Shown one piece after another: positions 58,415 to 64,000 of a stretch of 64,000 nt of DNA. The notes under the pieces were generated by a model. It ran no database searches. It was not told where the DNA came from and saw nothing but the letters and a program-made list of their open reading frames with translations. The translations under genes and the position numbers were made by a program. Positions within the stretch are counted from its first letter, which is position 1, and the number at the start of each line of letters is the position of its first letter. This stretch comes from Toxonevra muliebris (lineage: Eukaryota; Arthropoda; Insecta; Diptera; Pallopteridae): assembly GCA_963691655.1 (NCBI GenBank), contig OY829326.1:80841235-80905234 (forward strand), given 5' to 3'.

Positions 58415-58435
58415 TTAACTTAATTGAGTAATTGA

Positions 58436-58790
58436 CAGAGCTGTAAAAGAATGCAATCAATTGAGGGTATAAGTCACAAATGAATAATAATTTTTGATTG
58501 CAGTTATTGAATAATATATTTCACTCCAGAATAAAAAATGCAGTTGGAAGACTTTTTTGGAGTCGCTGACTAGTTATTCATTTAGAAAAGTGTTTTTGAA
58601 GTCAAGGAAATGTAATCTTTTTTTGAAATCATGGGAATGTAAATCTTATGACTCAAAAATCATGATTGCTTTGAAATCGCTTGGAGTCAATTGGAATTTG
58701 AAGTCAATTGGAGTCACTTGAAGTCATTTGGAGTCAATTGAGGTTTTGAAGTCAATTGGGACTTGAAGTTGTTGACACATTTAATCAAAA
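58436..58790. mobile_element. hAT-like MITE (CAGAGCTGTAAAA family), truncated copy 2
   Basis: Starts CAGAGCTGTAAAAGAATGCA, identical to the left tip of the element at 3673. The interior contains a run of GAAGTCAATTGGAGTCA-type repeats between about 58680 and 58770. The expected inverted right tip is missing. It begins 18 bp from the end of the piggyBac-like element. Confidence 0.7.
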
Positions 58791-58794
58791 CTAA

Positions 58795-58866
58795 TTATCT
58801 AAGCAATGCCACAATTGCTTATTGGACTCGTGCGAGATCATTTTCCCCAGATCGTGAATAGCCCTA
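58795..58866. mobile_element. Partial copy of the AGCCCWATTCAC MITE
   Basis: AGATCGTGAATAGCCCT at the right resembles AATCGTGAATAGGGCT of the 30798-30926 element, and ATTGC/GCAAT words precede it. Short and truncated. Confidence 0.35.
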
Positions 58867-58869
58867 TTT

Positions 58870-61760
58870 ATTAAATACAACAGAATTCAAATTGTATCTT
58901 CTCTCATATGGGCATTCAATAAATACTCAGGTCTGGGAGGATGGGAGGATCACTTTTGTAACTGAATAACATTGGAATTAATGTTTCTCAACTAAAATGG
59001 CTACAATTTCACTACAATCAATGTAACAGTTACAAAAAATCAAATGATAATTTAAATAATTAAAAAAAAATAAAGATTTATGTAGTGGAGCTTTCAACAC
59101 AACGAATTCGAATATTTTTTCTCATTGCTTTGGATATCTTAATCACAATTTTGCAGCAATCATGCTTACATCAAAGGTACGGATACATTACAAATGCTCC
59201 CGATTTCTTTTTTCTGCATTTTTGGGTCACTTGCAGTAAGCAATGCAGTTTTTTTTATGGATGTGCTTAGTATTTTTATTTAAAAATTTCTGTGTTTAAC
59301 ACATCAAGTTTTTGTTATTTCAAATCAATTTCTATTTGTTCTTTATGTTTTTCAGTTTTTTTTTTTTTTTTGTGTTTTTGTGTTCTCTTGCACTGAAAGT
59401 CAAAGCGATAAAATGTGATTACGCTCACATATGTTTGCTGCAGGATATTCGTACTTGCAGAATGGAAATTCACACACACATACATACATACCCAGAGGTT
59501 TTTAAAGCAAACGCTACGAAATTATACGCTTAAAAAGCGCTTGCAAATGCACCATATACTTATGAATCAATCGGGCTTTGCAAAGCAAACAACCAAAGTT
59601 TTCCAGCGAGCAATAAGAACCATTCTCATTTAACGAGACGTTACGAACAATTTAACCGAACAAGTAAGTTGTCACGCAGCAGTAAAGTCGAGCGATTGCA
59701 TAAAATTCATAAATGTGTGTGCATTTTCATTTTTTACGTAAAAAATTAGTAAAAATATGAAATACACATATAATCACTAGGGGATCCAAGGGGGAGTTTG
59801 AATTCAATTTGTATTACGTTTCCATTGCCATATTTTTAAAATATTGAGTGCTAAAAAGAGCATGTTTCCAAAGGGAACTAGGAATTTCAAGGTGTTGCGA
59901 GGAATAAGTCTTCAAATCGAATTCCTGGCTAAATTCCTACACAAATGGCGGGCATAAGTATATTCATACATATTATGCATTATAAAACATATTTATATTA
60001 AGGTGACCATAGTGTGGGAAAATGTTTCTTTTTTGGGGTGTCCTAATGTTTAATGAATTTTCTATTTTTGACTTATTCTTTCTGAAATAAACCAAACACG
60101 AAGCAGTGGAGGAACGAGCAGACAAGCGCACTCATTGTTACGCTTGTTAAGCGTTTAAAGTAATGCTCTAAACAAGTGCTACTTTTCTAGGACATACACT
60201 AAGAGCACCTAAATGCTTGCAGTTGAGGCGCTTTTGCAGTGCTTCAATTTCCCGCTAGGTATATACAAGCATAAATTCTTTCGCATCATTGACCATTTTC
60301 ATGGCTTATTGGTTTATTGTTTGCTGTTTGTTTGTAGTAGCAACATTATTGTTGTTGCTGTTGCTGCTACTGCATTCAATTGAGATTTAAGAACACAATA
60401 TTTTTCAATTTGTCAGTAACATATTTTTACATTTTCTCTAAATCTCTTATCTGTACATGTTTGTATTTTTGCATTTTTGTTTTTTTTTTTTTGTAATATT
60501 TGTATGGATTTTTGTTATATTATTTAAAGATTACAATTGGAATTTTATAGCATTTACATTTTACAATAATACTTTGAGAATACCAAAAAGTTAAGAGTTT
60601 TTCTCAATATTCACATTTGTAAATTTAAAACCTTCAATGAACATTTGAAAAACCTTTTATTAGAAAACTCATGCCCGAGGTGAGCATTGAGGGGGAAAAA
60701 TCCAAAATGCGGAGCTATACAGATTACTGTACGAATGTGTCTCCGAAATCGATTTTTACAAATACAAGACATAAACATGACTAATAGTTCTGACATGAAA
60801 TCAACTTACTTGTTATATACAAATCAGAAATTGTGCCAGCTTCTATAAAATTGAAATAAGTTATGTTACCCTGCCTCATGCCTTATATCAAGATCTTGGC
60901 TCAAAAAATCATTAATTTAACTACGGACATAAATTATATATGTACTAATTAGTTTTTAAACTATCTGCAGAAATGTGTAGGGAAATTAGCGAACAATCAC
61001 AAGAGGATTACTCTTTGGATTTACACTACTTGTGGCCTTTACTCGTTTGCTTATATTTTTATTTAAAGCTTAACTAATTGTTATATCGTGCAATCTAATG
61101 TGTGTGGTGTGTGCATGCGTCTCATGTGCTATAGATAATACTACTACTTACATAAAATAAAATTTATTATTTTCTAGGAGAAACTTTAGTCATAACAAAA
61201 TAATTAACATAACAAAAAGTTTTACGAATTACATACACTTGAATTCGTATTTATAATTCTTGTTTCATAAATTTTGAAATGAAAACATAACAACAATTCT
61301 AACCTCAGAGGAGAGCAGCAGCAAATGCATTGAAATATAAAAACAAAACTTTAACGTTACAGTAATTGAAAACTTTATCCTTGAGAGATTTATTCGTATT
61401 TGTGCAAATGTGTGCAAGTTTATATTTTTATTTTTGCTGCGAAAATGTTATAAATGCATGGACACGCTAATGTATTTATTACTAAGTAGTTAGAGCTTTT
61501 AAATTCAATTCGTATCAAGAACAGAAGAGTGTGAGTGAAGGAAAAGTCTAGGTGTAATAAAAGCATAATTTCTATGTAACATACTAAAATAATGAAACAC
61601 ATAGAGTGGTGGGGAGTAAAACGTCAGAAATGGCTTAGCATGTGTGTACGCTTAGTATGAAAAAATGTTATCGAGCCTCGATATAAGAAAATACCTAGAC
61701 ATCTATTACACAGAGCAACAAAAATTTAATGCGCGAGATTTACCAACGGTTTTATAGTAA
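58870..61760. other. Spacer, no identified gene
   Basis: AT-rich. Small reading frames (59085-59633) are unrecognised. GTTGTTGCTGTTGCTGCTAC at 60350-60370 is a triplet repeat. Nothing else to report. Confidence 0.5.
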
Positions 61761-61779
61761 TTTAGGGTCGCTGATCACG

Positions 61780-62640
61780 ACTGCGTACTGCATAATTTCT
61801 CCAAGTATGCACATAGGAGCATTCTGCTATATGCGAAACATTCTCATCATTTTTACATTCGCATCCGCAGTTGCAACTTTTTTTTTTTTTTTTTTTTGCA
61901 AAATTTGAAAATAACGTCAGCATATGCTTGGAGCTCACCAATGTTCTGCAAATCATTAAGAACGGGGTCCATTACGAAGCACAATAGAAGGCCGTGCCAC
62001 TGCCTTCGGTTTTCCCCTCCGTGATAAGCAGCCTTTGGATAGCACGGCATGAATCCATCGAATGACGATTTCTTCAACACCATATTGCCTGACCGAAGAG
62101 CACACAAGGTAGCGTTGTCAAAAGCCCCTTCAAGATTATCGGTTGGAAACTTTTCGGTAGAGCGTAGTTATCCCTTCCCGGTTTAGGAATATATACAACT
62201 TTAACCCAGCGCCAAAGACTTATAGTCGTGAGCGAGACAAGCCATGATTATCTTTTCTTGAATTTTCAAGAGATTTGTCCCTCCCGCTTCAGCATGATGG
62301 GATAACTGCCGTCGGGTCCAGAGAACTTAAAGTCATCGAATGACGAAAAGGCAAACCTTAACATCTCTTCGGTAAATATCCTAGAAGCTATAAACCAATC
62401 GAGCCTTCTGTTACTAGAGCCAACCTGTCCAGGAGTATTAACATCGCCCTGAGGAGCAGGTACCCTGCAACCCAGGAAGTGCCTTGTCATTAACTTCTGA
62501 CCTGGAGTTGGTGTAGGAGTCATCGGGCTTCAGAAGTGAGTTCAGCTTAGCCGTCCTGTCCGAACCCTCCTGATACATTGTTGCGACTTTGTCACTTTGA
62601 CAAACAAAATTACGTTTCATTAAGCCCGATAACAAACCTT
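61780..62640 (-). pseudogene. LINE reverse transcriptase relic (I/LOA-like)
   Basis: Minus strand from 62640 down: APQGDVNTPGQVGSSNRRLD, ASRIFTEEMLRFAFSSFD, KFSGPDGSYPIMLKREG; then KVVYIPKPGRDNYALPKSF (RT motifs 1-2); then CALRSGNMVLKKSSFDGF; then LQAYADVIFKF (active site YADD decayed to YADV). The order matches LINE RT with the PGPDGxxPxxLK block. Frameshifts, a 17-base A/T run at about 61879-61897 and the lost active-site Asp make it dead. No RNase H part remains. Confidence 0.85.
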
Positions 62641-62649
62641 GAACTGTTT

Positions 62650-64000
62650 ATTGATGATAATAAAAGAATATCGACATTTCTGACATGGGTACAGCCAGAT
62701 CCTTCCACTTTTTTCTGTATATTCTATATATGAATAAATTAAATAAGAATCACTACCTTCCTCTGCTGTCAAAACATATGTTGGTTCAGTGCTGGTGCTA
62801 GGAAAAAATCATTGAAATCACTTACCAATAGCACTTAAACTTAAAATTAATTTTTTCTTTGTGTGTGTTAGTGAAAAATTGAAATCCAATAGTAAAACAA
62901 TCTCAAGAACAACAACAACAAAATACAAAAATATTCAATAGCAACAATAATAAATTAATACAAAGATGCTTTCAATATTCTATAGCTTGGCAGTATCTCT
63001 TCTCGGTGTCATTAAAAATATGTAAAATATAACAAGGAGGCAAGAGAAAATAGATAGAAGAATAAAATGAAAAGAGAAAGAGCTTAAAGCGAAGTGAAGT
63101 AGTGAGTGCATCATGTCGGAGAGCATCATAATGTCAGGCAAAGTAACATCGACAGCAAACAAAAACATACAAAATATAATGAAAAAAGGAAGCAAATCTA
63201 TTAAAAATATATGATAGAAAAGAGAGAGAGCTACGAACGCGCAGTAACGAGTATACATACGCACAAAATTGTAAAATGTAAAAAGTATGTTCGGTGAAAA
63301 GCGAAAAAAGACAAAAAAAAGGGAAATACCCCACTCCATTTTCCGTGGGATGAGGTGAATGAAAATTGTGAAATAAAAAAGTTAACAGTCTCAAAATGAA
63401 AAAAGAGATGGAGGAGGAGAATAAAGGTAAAAAAGGAGAAAAACAAATGGGAGCAACATAGGGCAAAAACACGGATGCGTAAGCAGTGATGCAGAAAACT
63501 GACAAGCACTTACTACACGACAACGAACATGAAGTACACATACTCACATATTCACATACACATGCTTACACACTCACACATATGTACAAACACGCACAAA
63601 TAAAAAAACACCTTGTTGTTGGCTTGGCATGAGCTACGTGCGTACGTTCATATGATATTTTTATAACAAATTTTTATTTATTTATTTATTTTTTATTTTT
63701 TTACTTTACTTAATGGCTTCAAGTGAGAAACAGAAAAAGAAGGAAACTTTGATACTTGGCGAAAGAAAGCTTAAGAAAAAAAATTAAACCAAAAAACAAC
63801 AGAGATTGTGACAGGGAAGTGGGAAAGGAGCAGTGGCGAAATGTAAAGTGAAAATATTTGCGAATGTATGTATTTAGAGAGAAAACAAGACAAGAAAACT
63901 TTAAGCGCTTATCTATGAATATACATGTGCAGCGGGTAGTAGTAGATATCCTATAGATATGTACGAATGTATATCTGAATACAATTACAAATTTCCTTTG
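62650..64000. other. Spacer at the right edge, no identified gene
   Basis: Purine-rich on the plus strand between 63000 and 63500, with CA-rich words at 63537-63600. The long minus-strand frames here translate into hydrophobic low-complexity sequence (FFxFF) and are composition artefacts. Confidence 0.5.

Noticed and set aside
62980..63547. Overlapping minus-strand frames of 92-137 codons rich in Phe, Leu and Ser
   Set aside because: The DNA is a purine-rich strand; predicted proteins are low-complexity with no domain. They could suggest membrane segments but this follows from T-rich codons.

Overview
This window looks like intronic and flanking DNA of a higher fly (schizophoran dipteran), read against the direction of its one clear host gene. 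The evidence is the AT-rich composition, CA/CAG-type microsatellites, a recognisable mub (mushroom-body expressed, poly(rC)-binding/PCBP-like KH protein) gene, and a load of insect-type transposons (mariner, ITmD37E, Tc3-like, hAT, piggyBac-like, Jockey, R1-like and RNase H-bearing LINEs). I cannot name the species. I see no bacterial, CRISPR or viral feature.

Host gene. Six coding exons of mub lie on the minus strand. Exon 1 (40614-40531) carries the start codon and the first strand of KH1. A 33.5 kb intron follows, then exons at 7056-7000, 6934-6818, 5551-5458, 5379-5216 and 5134-5015. Every junction has GT/AG signals and all phases agree. Together they give 212 residues: KH1, a short linker, KH2 and the following proline-containing linker. 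The gene continues beyond coordinate 1; KH3 and the stop codon are not here. 5' UTR, promoter and further upstream DNA should lie above 40614.

Layout. 1-5014: intron with an ITmD37E N-terminal transposase relic (955-1391) and a hAT-like MITE (3673-4181). 5015-7056: five mub exons, with an old dispersed repeat in one intron. 7057-40530: the giant intron. From left to right it holds a long-TIR transposon interrupted by a Jockey-type LINE (7932-10963); a 3.25 kb element with a repeated CTCTCCGTTAC-type motif and nested insertions (13941-17195); a hAT MITE (17298-17619); a foldback element with TTCACGTT-type ends (19983-20325); piggyBac-like DNA (24932-26081); Tc3-like and mariner relics (26110-27995); a Jockey RT relic; several small foldback MITEs; a 1.18 kb TTAA element (32942-34121); a Ty3/Gypsy RT relic; and RNase H LINE debris (36330-39930). 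40615-64000: 5' side of mub and beyond. Here are two more RNase H LINE relics on the minus strand, a tRNA-like SINE, TA-flanked and TTAA-flanked MITEs, an internally deleted mariner with intact ends (53429-54333), a fresh 5'-truncated R1-like LINE with a perfect 14 bp target duplication (54564-56188) and a decayed LINE RT (61780-62640).

How it fits together. Only mub is likely to be expressed for the host; essentially all other coding potential is transposon-derived and mostly broken. The most interesting points are the nested insertions that allow relative dating, the uncharacterised long-TIR element with a WD-less acidic-tailed protein, the motif-rich 3.25 kb element, and the variety of TTAA-flanked families sharing CCCATT or CCCTCAT tips. 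All recognition is by eye and memory of families; no search was run.
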